A stretch of 64,000 nt of DNA from Cohnella caldifontis (GTDB lineage: Bacteria; Bacillota; Bacilli; Paenibacillales; Paenibacillaceae), in the NCBI RefSeq assembly GCF_029360585.1, contig NZ_JAQZSJ010000001.1, positions 124,001-188,000 on the forward strand, given 5' to 3'. Made by a program: the position numbers and the translations under genes. Below the pieces are notes generated by a model, which saw nothing but the letters and a program-made list of their open reading frames with translations, was not told the origin of the DNA and made no database searches. Positions 51,245 to 60,248 of the stretch are shown in pieces; the stretch's first letter is position 1, and each line of letters opens with the position of its first letter.

Positions 51245-52502
51245 CTCCTGTATCCGCGTTTGCGGGTTTCGGCGTCGGACCGTCCGCCTGCCGAGCAGCG
51301 GCTTCCAGCAGCGTCTCTTTCTCGTTCGCCAACCGCCCGAAAGCGACGTCATGCAAAAGTCGCCGCAGCGCGGCCGCGATCCACGGCCCCGGTTGCCGGT
51401 TCAGCCTCCGCGCCAACTCGTCGCCTCGAACGGCCAACTGGCCCGCGGAATGAATCGGAAGCTCGTCCAGCCAGCCGCGGTACAGGCCCGCCTGCTCCCT
51501 CGTCTCCGTCCAATCCGAGGCAACGGAGTGTCCGAGGTCCAACACGGCTTCGATAAAGGCTTGCCGATTTCCGAATCCGTTCGCCATCCGTTCTTCGAAT
51601 CGCAGCATGGCGGCGATTCTCGTCACCCGCTTCGCGCTGTACCGCAGCGTCCGGCAAAGCGTCTCGGCTTCGTACGCCGCCGCGCCGGCCCGGATCAGCC
51701 ACGACGCCCAGCGGATTTCCGGATCCCGGATGGCGGACAATTCGCGCATCCCCGAGCGGATAGGCATCGCGGTCATGGCCGTGACGCATGCGGGCAGCGG
51801 TTCCTTGACCGCCTTCAGCAGGCCGGAGCGCAGCAGCAGCCGGCAAGCGCGCTCCGGATCGGCTCCCGCCATCATTTTCTCCCATTCCGAGCCGATCCGC
51901 TCCATCGCGACGAGGCGCAGCCTCGGCGCTTGCAAACGAATCCCCCGCCAGACGGAGAGCGGCAGTCCGAAGCCGAAGGCGGCCGCGAAGCGGATCGCGC
52001 GGAGCATCCGAAGCGCATCCTCCCCGAACCGTTCCGCGGCGTCCCCGACGCAGCGGATCATCCGGCGCCCGAGATCTTCCCGGCCGCCGAACGGATCCAC
52101 GACGCTGCCGTCCAGCCCTACGGCCATCGCATTGATCGTAAAATCCCTCCGCGCCAAATCCCGGCGGAGCTCGCGGACGAATTCGACCCGATCCGGCCTT
52201 CTCGCGTCCGCGTAGCCGAACTCCGTCCGGAACGTCGTCACTTCGAACGTTCGTCCCTTATGAAGCACCGTCACGGTGCCATGCCGCAGGCCGGTCGGAA
52301 TCGTGCGGTCGAACGCCGCGGAAACTTCCTCCGGCCAGGCCGACGTGGCGATGTCGACATCGTGCAACGGCCGCCCGAGCAGGCGGTCCCGAACGCACCC
52401 GCCGACCAGGTAAGCCTCATGCCCGCAGGCGGCCAGCTTCCGGACTACGTCCAGCCCCGCGCCCCAGAGGGCTTCGTCTTCCTGCCGTCCTACGCTTGGC
52501 AT
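51234..52502 (-). CDS. cca: CCA tRNA nucleotidyltransferase
   Basis: The ATG at 52502 lies inside the end of bshA (13-base overlap) and gives 422 residues. The class II nucleotidyltransferase head has EAYLVGGCVRDRLLGRPLHD followed by VDIATSA, carrying the two catalytic Asp residues, then FTINAMAV and the RRD motif. The helical tail binds the tRNA elbow. It adds or repairs the CCA end of tRNAs. The end overlaps birA by 11 bases. Confidence 0.95.
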   Translation of the reverse strand: MPSVGRQEDEALWGAGLDVVRKLAACGHEAYLVGGCVRDRLLGRPLHDVDIATSAWPEEVSAAFDRTIPTGLRHGTVTVLHKGRTFEVTTFRTEFGYADARRPDRVEFVRELRRDLARRDFTINAMAVGLDGSVVDPFGGREDLGRRMIRCVGDAAERFGEDALRMLRAIRFAAAFGFGLPLSVWRGIRLQAPRLRLVAMERIGSEWEKMMAGADPERACRLLLRSGLLKAVKEPLPACVTAMTAMPIRSGMRELSAIRDPEIRWASWLIRAGAAAYEAETLCRTLRYSAKRVTRIAAMLRFEERMANGFGNRQAFIEAVLDLGHSVASDWTETREQAGLYRGWLDELPIHSAGQLAVRGDELARRLNRQPGPWIAAALRRLLHDVAFGRLANEKETLLEAAARQADGPTPKPANADTGDES

Positions 52503-53650
52503 GCCGTCATCGGGACTTCCGCCGGCAACCCCAGCACGCGATAATAGATTCGCTCGTATTGGGCGCTGATTTTTTCGTCGCAAAATTCCTCATGGGCCCG
52601 CTTCAAGCAAGCTTCCCGGAAATCCGCGTACTTTTTCCGGTCCTCCAGCAATTCCAGCGCATACGCCGCCATGGCGTCGGTATCCCCGATCGGGGCCAAA
52701 TACCCCGTCACGCCGTGCTGAACCAGCTCCGGAATGCCGCCGGCCATGGAGCCGATCGTCGGCACGCCGCAGGCCATCGCTTCCAAAGCGACCAGCCCGA
52801 AGCTTTCCTTCTCGGAAGGCAGCAGCATCAAATCCGCGATCGACACGACCTGCGCGACGTCGTCCTGCTTGCCGAGCAGGATTACCCGTTCCCGCAGGCC
52901 CATGCACTCGATTTTATGCTGCAGTCTCGGCAGCTCGGGACCTTCCCCGACGAGAATGAGCTTGGCCGGCATCCGCTGGCTGACTTTGGCGAAAATGTCC
53001 ACGACGTCGGACGTCCGCTTCACCGGGCGGAAATTGGAAATGTGCATGAGCACCTTCTCCCCCGGCTCCGCGTATTCGCGCCGAAGGTCGCTGCATTCCC
53101 GGGGGTAGTAGATACGCTTATCCACGAAATTATAGGTGAGATCGATCGGTTCGGAGATGTCGAGCAGCTCCCGGGTTTCCTTGATCAAGTCCTGGCTGAC
53201 CGCGGTCACGGCGTCGCTCTTGCGGATGCCGAGGCGAATGATGTCCTTGAGCGTCTCGTCCTGCGCCAACACGGTGATGTCCGTGCCGTGCAGCGTCGTG
53301 ACCACTTTCAGCCCGTCCCCGGACATTTCCTTGGCCAAATAGGCGCAGATCGCATGAGGGACGGCGTAATGCACGTGCAAAATGTCGAGACCGACGCGCT
53401 GCGCGACCTGGTTCATTTTGCTGGCCAGCGACAAGTCGTAAGGAGGATAACGGAAGACGTAATAATCCGTTACTTCGACTTCGTGATAGTAAATGTTGCG
53501 CTGGAACTTCCCGAGTCGGAACGGCATGCTGTGCGCGATAAAATGGATTTCGTGGCCTTTTTCGGCCAAAATTTTGCCGAGTTCGGTCGCCACGACGCCG
53601 GATCCGCCCAAAGACGGATAACACGTTATGCCGATTTTCAGCCGTTTCAT
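52490..53650 (-). CDS. bshA: N-acetyl-alpha-D-glucosaminyl L-malate synthase BshA
   Basis: The 386-residue GT4 glycosyltransferase makes GlcNAc-malate, the first intermediate of bacillithiol. The opening KIGITCYPSLGGSGVVATEL and the donor-site region SEKESFGLVALEAMACGVPT are typical. GAAGGAGGAACTCC precedes the start. bshB1 lies upstream on the same strand; bshC is not in the window. Confidence 0.95.
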   Translation of the reverse strand: MKRLKIGITCYPSLGGSGVVATELGKILAEKGHEIHFIAHSMPFRLGKFQRNIYYHEVEVTDYYVFRYPPYDLSLASKMNQVAQRVGLDILHVHYAVPHAICAYLAKEMSGDGLKVVTTLHGTDITVLAQDETLKDIIRLGIRKSDAVTAVSQDLIKETRELLDISEPIDLTYNFVDKRIYYPRECSDLRREYAEPGEKVLMHISNFRPVKRTSDVVDIFAKVSQRMPAKLILVGEGPELPRLQHKIECMGLRERVILLGKQDDVAQVVSIADLMLLPSEKESFGLVALEAMACGVPTIGSMAGGIPELVQHGVTGYLAPIGDTDAMAAYALELLEDRKKYADFREACLKRAHEEFCDEKISAQYERIYYRVLGLPAEVPMTACQA

Positions 53651-53737
53651 GGAGTTCCTCCTTTAATGGAGTCTCTGATCGATTGTATTCCGCTACGGCT
53701 TGCTCTCTTGCCGCACCGGACGATGATTCTGCTCCGG

Positions 53738-54448
53738 TTAGAACAATCCGACCCTCAGCGGCCCTTTCGCGATGAAACCTTCGGCGTAAAGCAGCCGGTG
53801 CGGCTGGCCGAACAGGCGGTCTCTCGCTTCCACGTTGTCGAGATATCCCCGGGTCAGAGGCGTTTCCACCCAGTCCGCCAAATCCCCGGCCGGCTCGAAT
53901 TGGGATCGGTACGCCCGGAGGGCGGCCATTTTGCGAGGCTGCTCCTCCGTGATATCGACGACGAGTCCCGGCGCATGGACGTCGTTGATGAAGTAAAATA
54001 ACAGCATGTCCGCCGTCCAAGCCGGTTCTTCCGGCCGATAACGGCGCAATTTGGCGTTAAAGACGGCCTCCTCGGCCATTCGGCCGCAGGCGGCATGGTC
54101 CGGATGCCGATCGATCGGATAAGGCGCGAAGACGAACCGGGGGCGATGGCGCCGGATGGCGGATACCATCAGGTCCAGCTGCGCGGCAACCGGGGTGAGC
54201 CCCCGGTCCGGCAGCCCGAGATTTTCCCGGACGGACAGCCCCAGCTCGCGGCTGGCCGCGGCCGCTTCTCGCTGCCGAGTCTCGACGTCTCCGTTGGAGG
54301 ACAACTCGGCATAGGTAAGATCGATGATGCCGACTTTGCGGCCGGCCGCCGTATGCTTCACGATCGTTCCGCCCATGCCGATCTCCGCGTCGTCGGGATG
54401 CGCGGCGAAGATCAGCAGATCGAGCCGGCGATCGTCCGCTCCGCTCAT
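53738..54448 (-). CDS. bshB1: bacillithiol biosynthesis deacetylase BshB1
   Basis: The 236-residue LmbE-family zinc deacetylase has the metal motif [16 protein letters not shown] and the second His in [16 protein letters not shown]. It removes the acetyl group from GlcNAc-malate. Its start overlaps the mgsA stop by 4 bases, and bshA follows after an 87-base gap, the B. subtilis order. Confidence 0.95.
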   Translation of the reverse strand: MSGADDRRLDLLIFAAHPDDAEIGMGGTIVKHTAAGRKVGIIDLTYAELSSNGDVETRQREAAAASRELGLSVRENLGLPDRGLTPVAAQLDLMVSAIRRHRPRFVFAPYPIDRHPDHAACGRMAEEAVFNAKLRRYRPEEPAWTADMLLFYFINDVHAPGLVVDITEEQPRKMAALRAYRSQFEPAGDLADWVETPLTRGYLDNVEARDRLFGQPHRLLYAEGFIAKGPLRVGLF

Positions 54449-54867
54449 TCGTCGATCCCCGGCTTGTATTTATGTACCAGCTCCCGCCAGGCGAAATCAC
54501 CGCGGTCCAGCGCCCGAACCAGCAATTCCGCCGTGGCGATGTTCGTCGCGACCGGAATGCCCTGCACGTCGCATAATCGCAGGAGGGCCGATATATCCGG
54601 CTCGTGAGGCTGCGCCATCAGCGGATCCCGCAGGAAAATGATGAAGTCCATGACGTTCTCCGCCACCAAGGCTCCGATCTGCTGGTCCCCGCCAAGCGGT
54701 CCCGACGCGAAGCGATGGACGGACAGCGACGTGGCGTCCATGATCCGCTGTCCCGTCGTTCCGGTGGCGTAAAGCTTGTGAGGTTTGAAGACATGCTCAT
54801 AAGCGGTGACGAAATTGACCATTTCGTCCTTCTTGCGGTCGTGCGCGATCAGCGCGATTTCCAGCAT
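54445..54867 (-). CDS. mgsA: methylglyoxal synthase
   Basis: The 140-residue enzyme turns dihydroxyacetone phosphate into methylglyoxal. [41 protein letters not shown] and the active-site Asp region [15 protein letters not shown] are intact. It is linked to bshB1 by overlap; bacillithiol is used to detoxify methylglyoxal in bacilli, which makes the pairing sensible. Confidence 0.97.
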   Translation of the reverse strand: MLEIALIAHDRKKDEMVNFVTAYEHVFKPHKLYATGTTGQRIMDATSLSVHRFASGPLGGDQQIGALVAENVMDFIIFLRDPLMAQPHEPDISALLRLCDVQGIPVATNIATAELLVRALDRGDFAWRELVHKYKPGIDE

Positions 54868-54886
54868 GACCCGGTTTCCCCTCTCT

Positions 54887-55690
54887 TCAGTCCATCAAAT
54901 GCTCGAATCCGTAAATCATGCCGGTGACCGACATGATTTTCTTCACCGCGACGCTCACGCCCGGCATGTAGCCGGCCCGTTCGTACGAATCGTGCCGGAT
55001 TTTGAGCGTCTGCCCGAACGCGCCGAACACGACCTCCTGCTGCGCGAACACGCCGGGTAGCCGCACGCTGTGAATGCGGAACCCGTTATAGTATCCGCCG
55101 CGCGCGCCTTCGATCAGTTCCTCTTCGTGCGGGTTGCCCTGACGAAGCTCCCGGCGCGTCTCCGAAATCCATTCGGCCGTGCGGATCGACGTGCCCGATG
55201 GCGCGTCCAGTTTCTGATCCCCGTGGTATTCGATGATTTCCACATGGGGAAAATATTTGGCAGCCATCGCCGAAAATTTCATCATCAGAATGGCGCCGAT
55301 CGAGAAAGAGGGCGCGATCAAGCCGCCGATTCCGCGATCGCGGCACTGCTTGTCCAACTCGGAAATTTGCTCCGGCGTGAATCCGGTCGTTCCGATGACC
55401 GGTCGAACGCCGTGGGCAATGGCCGTCTCCGTGTTCGGCATGGCGGATTTGGGGTTCGTGAAATCGACGAGCACGTCGGGTTTGGCCCTTTCCAACGCGG
55501 ACGCCAAATCGTTCGCGACGAGCACGCCGGTATCCGGCTTGCCCGCCAGGCTGCCGGCATCGACCGGCCCCGAAGTGCGGGCGACGGCCGCTACGAGCGT
55601 AAGCTCGGGGTCCTCCAGGATCATCCGGACCGTCTCGCGGCCCATCCGGCCGGTCGCGCCGGCCACGGCTACGGTAATGGGTTTCGACAT
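54887..55690 (-). CDS. dapB: 4-hydroxy-tetrahydrodipicolinate reductase
   Basis: ATG 55690 follows AGGTGAG and gives 267 residues. It reduces the lysine/diaminopimelate precursor with NAD(P)H. The Rossmann motif [13 protein letters not shown] and the substrate motif [11 protein letters not shown] with GTTGFTPEQ are present. The catalytic loop reads E-Y-H-G-D-Q-K; many homologues have His-His where this has His-Gly, but the catalytic His and Lys remain. Confidence 0.96.
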   Translation of the reverse strand: MSKPITVAVAGATGRMGRETVRMILEDPELTLVAAVARTSGPVDAGSLAGKPDTGVLVANDLASALERAKPDVLVDFTNPKSAMPNTETAIAHGVRPVIGTTGFTPEQISELDKQCRDRGIGGLIAPSFSIGAILMMKFSAMAAKYFPHVEIIEYHGDQKLDAPSGTSIRTAEWISETRRELRQGNPHEEELIEGARGGYYNGFRIHSVRLPGVFAQQEVVFGAFGQTLKIRHDSYERAGYMPGVSVAVKKIMSVTGMIYGFEHLMD

Positions 55691-55695
55691 GCGGC

Positions 55696-56286
55696 TCACC
55701 TTTTTCTGTAGGGTTTGGGAGAGGATAATTGCGATTGGACGAGACGCCGCCTTTCTTTCCGCCACTCGCGGAGCAGACGGCCCGCCTCTTCATGCTGCGG
55801 CTCCAGGTTCAGCGCTTCGCGCAAGTTGGCGATGGCCGAACGCAGGTCTCCTTGCATATGGTTGGCCATCCCCAGCAGCAGCTTCGCTTCCGCCGACAGC
55901 GGATCGAGCGACTCCGCTTCCCGGAGCAGCCTTGCCGCCAGGTCCGGTTCCGGGACCGGAAGCTCCAGCAGACCGCGGGCTTCGGAAACGAGCCTTTTGG
56001 CTTCCAAAGCGTCCACGTTCATGGCGTATACCGGGTCTTCCGGATCGAGTTCCGCCGCTTTCCGGGCGTATCGTTCCGCGGCAGCCGTTTTCCCGCTTCT
56101 CGCAAGCGTAATGGAAGCTTTATAATAATAAGACGCATTGTCCGGTTCCAGCCCGATCGCCCGGTCGAACCAAGCCGCCGCGGATTCGAAATCTCCGTGG
56201 AAAATGGCGTCGTAGGCTTGCCGGAGACAGGTTTCCCCGTCCATGCCGTCCTTGTTTTCCAGGTTCGACCGGTCCTTGTCCGTCAT
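55696..56286 (-). CDS. tetratricopeptide repeat protein
   Basis: AAGGAGG lies 9 bases before ATG 56286, giving 196 residues; the ATG at 56295 abuts the site. Three to four TPR units are visible (FHGDFESAAAWFDRAIGLEP, GKTAAAERYARKAAELDPED, GDLRSAIANLREALNLEPQH). There is no signal peptide. It lies between ypjD and dapB, 5 bases before the latter. Function unknown. Confidence 0.82.
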   Translation of the reverse strand: MTDKDRSNLENKDGMDGETCLRQAYDAIFHGDFESAAAWFDRAIGLEPDNASYYYKASITLARSGKTAAAERYARKAAELDPEDPVYAMNVDALEAKRLVSEARGLLELPVPEPDLAARLLREAESLDPLSAEAKLLLGMANHMQGDLRSAIANLREALNLEPQHEEAGRLLREWRKERRRLVQSQLSSPKPYRKR

Positions 56287-56337
56287 GCCGTCCATCCTCC
56301 TTTTCCGTAAATTCGGGGATGGTACAGCATATGAAGG

Positions 56338-56706
56338 CTACGGGGACTCGGTGTGCTTTCTCGTCCAACGGCCCGCGTCGCGGGTGTTGAATTTATGCAT
56401 CACGCGGTCGTGGGCTTCGGTCAAGTCGATGCCGAGGGAATTGGCGAAGCAGAGCACGATGAAGAATACGTCGCCAAGCTCCATTTCGACGGAATTTTCG
56501 GCCTCGTCCTTGCGCTTGGGCTTCTCGCCGAACCGGTGATTCACTTCCCGGGCCAGCTCCCCGACCTCCTCGGCCATGCGGGCCAGCAAGGCAAGCGGGG
56601 AAAAATAGCCTTCCTTGAACTGGGTGATGTAAGCGTCCACCTCGCGCTGGATATCCGCCAGCGTCTTCTCGGCGAGAACGCGTCCGGCGATCCCGGAGTC
56701 TCCCAT
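56338..56706 (-). CDS. ypjD: MazG-like nucleotide pyrophosphohydrolase YpjD
   Basis: Starting at ATG 56706 the protein has 122 residues. The MazG metal-binding pattern is visible as EEVGELAREVN and, further on, ENSVEMELGDVFFIVLCFAN. It probably hydrolyses abnormal or excess nucleoside triphosphates. The gene precedes dapB-mgsA-bsh as in B. subtilis. Confidence 0.9.
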   Translation of the reverse strand: MGDSGIAGRVLAEKTLADIQREVDAYITQFKEGYFSPLALLARMAEEVGELAREVNHRFGEKPKRKDEAENSVEMELGDVFFIVLCFANSLGIDLTEAHDRVMHKFNTRDAGRWTRKHTESP

Positions 56707-56740
56707 GTCATCGGTTCCTTTCCCATCAGGTTTTATCCCT

Positions 56741-56769
56741 ATGTTAGCGTAAGACGTTTCTGAAAACAA
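56741..56769 (-). promoter_or_regulatory. promoter of the ypjD-dapB-bsh run
   Basis: On the minus strand TTGTTT (56769-56764) and TAACAT (56746-56741) are 17 bases apart, about 35 bases before the ypjD start. Confidence 0.5.
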
Positions 56770-56813
56770 ATCCATTTTTCGTTCCGTCTTTAGTCCGGAG
56801 GAGGTTACCGAAC

Positions 56814-57680
56814 ATGAAGTCCCGTTTCTGGTCCCACCTGCGCATATGGAGCCAACTTTCGCTCGGCACCGCTTTATACGCGTTCGGCCTGCAATATTTC
56901 ATTTTGCCGAACCGATTAATGGAAGGCGGCGTCACCGGGATCGGCGTCATCCTCAATTACGCCGCCTCGGTGCCGGTATCGCTTTCCACCTTGGTCATCA
57001 ACCTGCCGCTGTTTCTTCTCGGCTGGCGGCAGCTGGGGCGGGGCGCGATGGGCCTCACGGTCGGCGGTACGGTGCTCCTCTCCTTTTTCCTCTGGGTGAT
57101 GGAACGGGCGGTTCATATCGGTTGGATCGTTCCGTTTACGACGGACCGCGATTTTATCCTGGTCGTCCTGTACGCGGGGCTGACGCTCGGAACGGGTCTC
57201 GGGCTCGTGTTCCGCGCCGGTGGCACGACCGGCGGGGTGGACATCGTGGCCCGGATACTGCAGAAGCACACGGGCTGGAGCATCGGGCAGCTGATCCTCA
57301 CCTTCGACGTGCTGATTTTGGGCACTTCCTTGATATACGTCCCGAAGGAGAAAATTTTATACACGCTGGTATCCGTCTTTATCTCCTCCAAAGTCATCGA
57401 CTTCATCCAGGAAGGAGCCTATGCCGCCAAAGCGTTCACGATCATCAGCGACGAACCGGAACGGCTGGCCGAGTCGATCACGAGGGAGCTGGACCGAGGC
57501 GTCACCCTGATGCCCGCGGTCGGCGCGTATTCCAAAGACGCCAAAACGGTCGTGTACTGCGTCGTCAGCCGATTCGAAATCCGCAAATTAAAAAGCCTCG
57601 TTCGTCACCATGACAAACGGGCTTTTATCGTGATCAGCGACGTTCACGACGTTCTGGGGGAAGGTTTCCGCGAGGAGTGA
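56814..57680 (+). CDS. YitT family membrane protein (DUF2179)
   Basis: The 288-residue protein has five to six membrane helices in the first 175 residues, including FGLQYFILPNRLMEGGVTGI and the GLGLVFRAGGTTGGVDIVAR motif of the family. A C-terminal DUF2179 domain (about 200-285) with RGVTLMPAVGAYSKDAKTVV follows. Function is uncertain. GGAGGAGG gives a good start. It is the only plus-strand gene in this half of the window, and its end overlaps the end of ypjB by 47 bases. Confidence 0.9.
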   Translation: MKSRFWSHLRIWSQLSLGTALYAFGLQYFILPNRLMEGGVTGIGVILNYAASVPVSLSTLVINLPLFLLGWRQLGRGAMGLTVGGTVLLSFFLWVMERAVHIGWIVPFTTDRDFILVVLYAGLTLGTGLGLVFRAGGTTGGVDIVARILQKHTGWSIGQLILTFDVLILGTSLIYVPKEKILYTLVSVFISSKVIDFIQEGAYAAKAFTIISDEPERLAESITRELDRGVTLMPAVGAYSKDAKTVVYCVVSRFEIRKLKSLVRHHDKRAFIVISDVHDVLGEGFREE

Positions 57681-58479
57681 CGGGCGTTGCGTGCTTATAG
57701 CGCTGCCAGCCGGCCCAAGACAGGATCGACACGATGAACGTTCCCATGAACGCCGGCCAGCCCCAGGACGGACCCGCCGCGGGGGCGATGAACGCGGTAT
57801 CCGCGGCCTGCTGGCTCGGGAACAACCCTTCCAGCGCCTCGCGCATGGCGGGAATGAGGGTTTTCCTGAGCCTCGAATCGGTGGTTTTCGCTTTCAGCAC
57901 CCTTTCGGCATAACGGAGTACCGAATCGGCTCTCTCGATCGCATAAGGTTCGGCATGAAGCATCGCTGCCGTACGGATCAAGGCGTAGTGACCCTGAATG
58001 CGTTTCAGAAGCCCCGGTTCTTCGGATCGCCTGCCGGGAACCGCCATCGCCTCCTCCAACCCGCGTAGATCGTCGGACAGGACGGTGCGGTACCGGTGCC
58101 ACATCGGCTTGTCCGGGTGGACCAAGGCGTCGGCCGCCAGCCGGATTTCCGCGGAGGCGTTCCGCCATCCTTCGATGTCCGCTTTCGCCGACGCGACGGA
58201 CCGCTTCAATTTCGCCACGCTGCCGGCGAGCGCCTCTACCCCTTCCGCCGAAGCGACCTGCTGCATCGGCAATCCGCGCAGCAACACGTCCGCGTCCTCG
58301 GTATATCTGCGAACGGCGGCCGCATCCCCGTCCAAAGCCGCAGCGTACAAAGCCTCCGCGGTGCGGAGAAACGTTTGCGGAGCCGACGGTTCCCCTTGCG
58401 CTGCCGCGCCCGCCGAATGAATCGACAGCATCCATACTCCCGCGGCGATGGCCGCCGCCATAAGCGACCTCCAAAACAC
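57634..58479 (-). CDS. ypjB: sporulation protein YpjB
   Basis: A signal peptide or N-terminal anchor (to about residue 24), a helical domain of about 200 residues and a C-terminal membrane helix (about 247-266, GWPAFMGTFIVSILSWAGW) with a basic tail match YpjB. The GTG at 58479 is preferred because AAGGAGG lies 8 bases upstream; the ATG at 58485 is only two bases from it. A perfect 12-base inverted repeat covers this ribosome binding site. ypjA lies upstream. Confidence 0.82.
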   Translation of the reverse strand: MFWRSLMAAAIAAGVWMLSIHSAGAAAQGEPSAPQTFLRTAEALYAAALDGDAAAVRRYTEDADVLLRGLPMQQVASAEGVEALAGSVAKLKRSVASAKADIEGWRNASAEIRLAADALVHPDKPMWHRYRTVLSDDLRGLEEAMAVPGRRSEEPGLLKRIQGHYALIRTAAMLHAEPYAIERADSVLRYAERVLKAKTTDSRLRKTLIPAMREALEGLFPSQQAADTAFIAPAAGPSWGWPAFMGTFIVSILSWAGWQRYKHATPVTPRGNLPPERRERR

Positions 58480-58519
58480 GGACATCCCCTCCTTCCCTTA
58501 ACGGTATGAGGGGATGTCC
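58480..58519 (-). promoter_or_regulatory. hairpin masking the ypjB ribosome binding site
   Basis: GGACATCCCCTC and GAGGGGATGTCC (58519-58508 and 58491-58480 in mRNA order) form a perfect 12-base stem with a 16-base loop. The 3' arm contains the GGAGGGG of the Shine-Dalgarno sequence and the upstream ATG. The stem ends exactly before the GTG start. No T-run follows, so it is not a terminator. Confidence 0.6.
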
Positions 58520-58551
58520 ATATTTAGAACGAGCCTTCCGTTTCGGATCCA

Positions 58552-59208
58552 TTACGAAGGGATCGGCGTTTTCGCGTCCGCCGGCAAGAAACGCGCGGCC
58601 CACGCCGCGAGGACGCTGAGCGCCGTAAGCGCCACGGTGAAAACGCAAACGGCCGTCAGATGGGGATCAAGCTCCTCCGGCAAATAAGGATAGACGCCGA
58701 ACGTATAGTCCACCGCATCGTTCAGGAACGTCCAAACAGCCGCCCCAGCGAGCGCCGCAAGCCCGAAGCGGAAAAATCGGGCGTACAACAGCGCGCAAAT
58801 CGCCATCGCCGTATGGCCGATCATCAGCATCCAGGAAGCCCAGTCCAGCGGCGTTCCTTGGGAATAACCGGCGAGAATGATCGCCGTCGCCCAAATGCCG
58901 TATTTGACCGAGGTGACGACGCCCAGCGCTTCGATCACGCCCCGCAGTCCTCGAATCCAGCGGTTGGCGCCTTGGCGGTAAGGACTCACCCAAAGCCAGA
59001 GCACGCCTAAAGCGAACCAGAGGGAGGCGGTCGGACTGTCCGGCACGAAAACGATTTGCCAATGCGGATGTTCGTTCCAGGTTTTGACCAATTGGTCTTG
59101 ATACCAATAATACCCGTAAACCGTGCCCGGCAAATAAATGATCATCATCGGCCAGAGAATGGCCGGATGCATGAGAAAAGCCCTGGACCAATACCAGCGA
59201 AGCTCCAA
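58552..59208 (-). CDS. ypjA: DUF1405 membrane protein YpjA
   Basis: The TTG start at 59208 follows AAGGAG by 9 bases. The 218-residue protein has about five to six membrane helices (FLMHPAILWPMMIIYLPGTV, SLWFALGVLWLWV and others), the usual YpjA layout. Function unknown. It lies after the qcrABC terminator and before ypjB, the B. subtilis order. Confidence 0.9.
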   Translation of the reverse strand: MELRWYWSRAFLMHPAILWPMMIIYLPGTVYGYYWYQDQLVKTWNEHPHWQIVFVPDSPTASLWFALGVLWLWVSPYRQGANRWIRGLRGVIEALGVVTSVKYGIWATAIILAGYSQGTPLDWASWMLMIGHTAMAICALLYARFFRFGLAALAGAAVWTFLNDAVDYTFGVYPYLPEELDPHLTAVCVFTVALTALSVLAAWAARFLPADAKTPIPS

Positions 59209-59307
59209 CCTTCATCTCTCCTTGCGGGTTCCGGCGAATGCCCGGCCGCGGACTTGGCATCGACTTCGCGTAAACGATTCCCCGCTTTCGATTGCCGCAA
59301 CAACGAA

Positions 59308-59331
59308 ATAGCGGCACCGAAGTGCCGCTAT
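59308..59331 (-). terminator. terminator after qcrC
   Basis: ATAGCGGCAC pairs perfectly with GTGCCGCTAT around a TTCG loop on the minus strand, followed by TTCGTTGTT. Confidence 0.75.
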
Positions 59332-59348
59332 AGGTTCAAGCCTATCGA

Positions 59349-60239
59349 TTACTGCGCGGCTTCGGCTTTTTGCTTCTCCAGCCAAGTCGCGATTTGGTCG
59401 ATCTGATCGGAAGACAGCTGATCCTTGAACGCCGGCATCGCGCCGTTGTTCCGACCGTTGGTGATCGTTTCCACGAGCTGTTCCTTGTTCAAGCGGTCTC
59501 CGACGCCGCGGAGCGCAGGGGCGTTGCCGCCTTCCAGTTCGCCGCCGTGGCAGGCGATGCACTGTGCTTCCTGCATCGTCTTGAACGCCGGATCGTCGGC
59601 CGCGACCATCGCCGGGATGTTCTCTCTGCCCGGAACCGGACGGGGCAGGCCTTTCTCCACCGCTTCGCGCGCTTTCTCTTCCCGCTCGATATGCTCGGGA
59701 ATGACGCCGTTGATTTTCAGCTCTTCCTGATAGTGGTTCCAGGAGAACCAAGTCAGGTAGACGATGGCGACCAGCGTCAGCCCCATCAAGGACGAAGCGA
59801 TCGGCCGGCGGTAGAAGCGGCGCTCCTTGCCGGTGTCCAGGAACGGAGCCAGCAGCAAGGCAACGAACGGCAGGCCGGACATGCAGACGACGCCGAATCC
59901 CACGTAGCTGCCGGAAGTGTACGGATATTTCAGCAGCTGATACAGGAACAGGAAGTACCAGTCCGGCATCGGGATAAAGGAGCCGTTGAGCGGATCCGCC
60001 GGATAACCGAGCGGAGCCGGTTCGGCCATGACGAGAACCAGGAACCCGACGAGTACGACGACGCCGACCATCCATTCCTTGAGCAGGAAGTTCGGGATGA
60101 AGGCTTCGGATTTGCCGGGGAAAGCCGTATAATCCGGCGGAGCGACATTCGAGCGGTCCCGCTTGCGGATCCGCGAATCGCCCACGTAGACGATTTTTTC
60201 ATTCGGATCGTGATGATGTGCCATCGGTTCTTTTGCCAC
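59349..60239 (-). CDS. qcrC: menaquinol:cytochrome c reductase cytochrome b/c subunit
   Basis: The 296-residue protein fuses the C-terminal half of cytochrome b (three membrane helices, PDWYFLFLYQLLKYPYTSG) to a cytochrome c domain with the haem site CIACH and a later Met ligand region (GAMPAFKDQL). The GTG at 60239 is used; an in-frame ATG at 60224 is possible. It is the third subunit of the bc complex passing electrons from menaquinol to cytochrome c. Confidence 0.95.
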   Translation of the reverse strand: MAKEPMAHHHDPNEKIVYVGDSRIRKRDRSNVAPPDYTAFPGKSEAFIPNFLLKEWMVGVVVLVGFLVLVMAEPAPLGYPADPLNGSFIPMPDWYFLFLYQLLKYPYTSGSYVGFGVVCMSGLPFVALLLAPFLDTGKERRFYRRPIASSLMGLTLVAIVYLTWFSWNHYQEELKINGVIPEHIEREEKAREAVEKGLPRPVPGRENIPAMVAADDPAFKTMQEAQCIACHGGELEGGNAPALRGVGDRLNKEQLVETITNGRNNGAMPAFKDQLSSDQIDQIATWLEKQKAEAAQ

Positions 60240-60248
60240 TCCTCTCTC

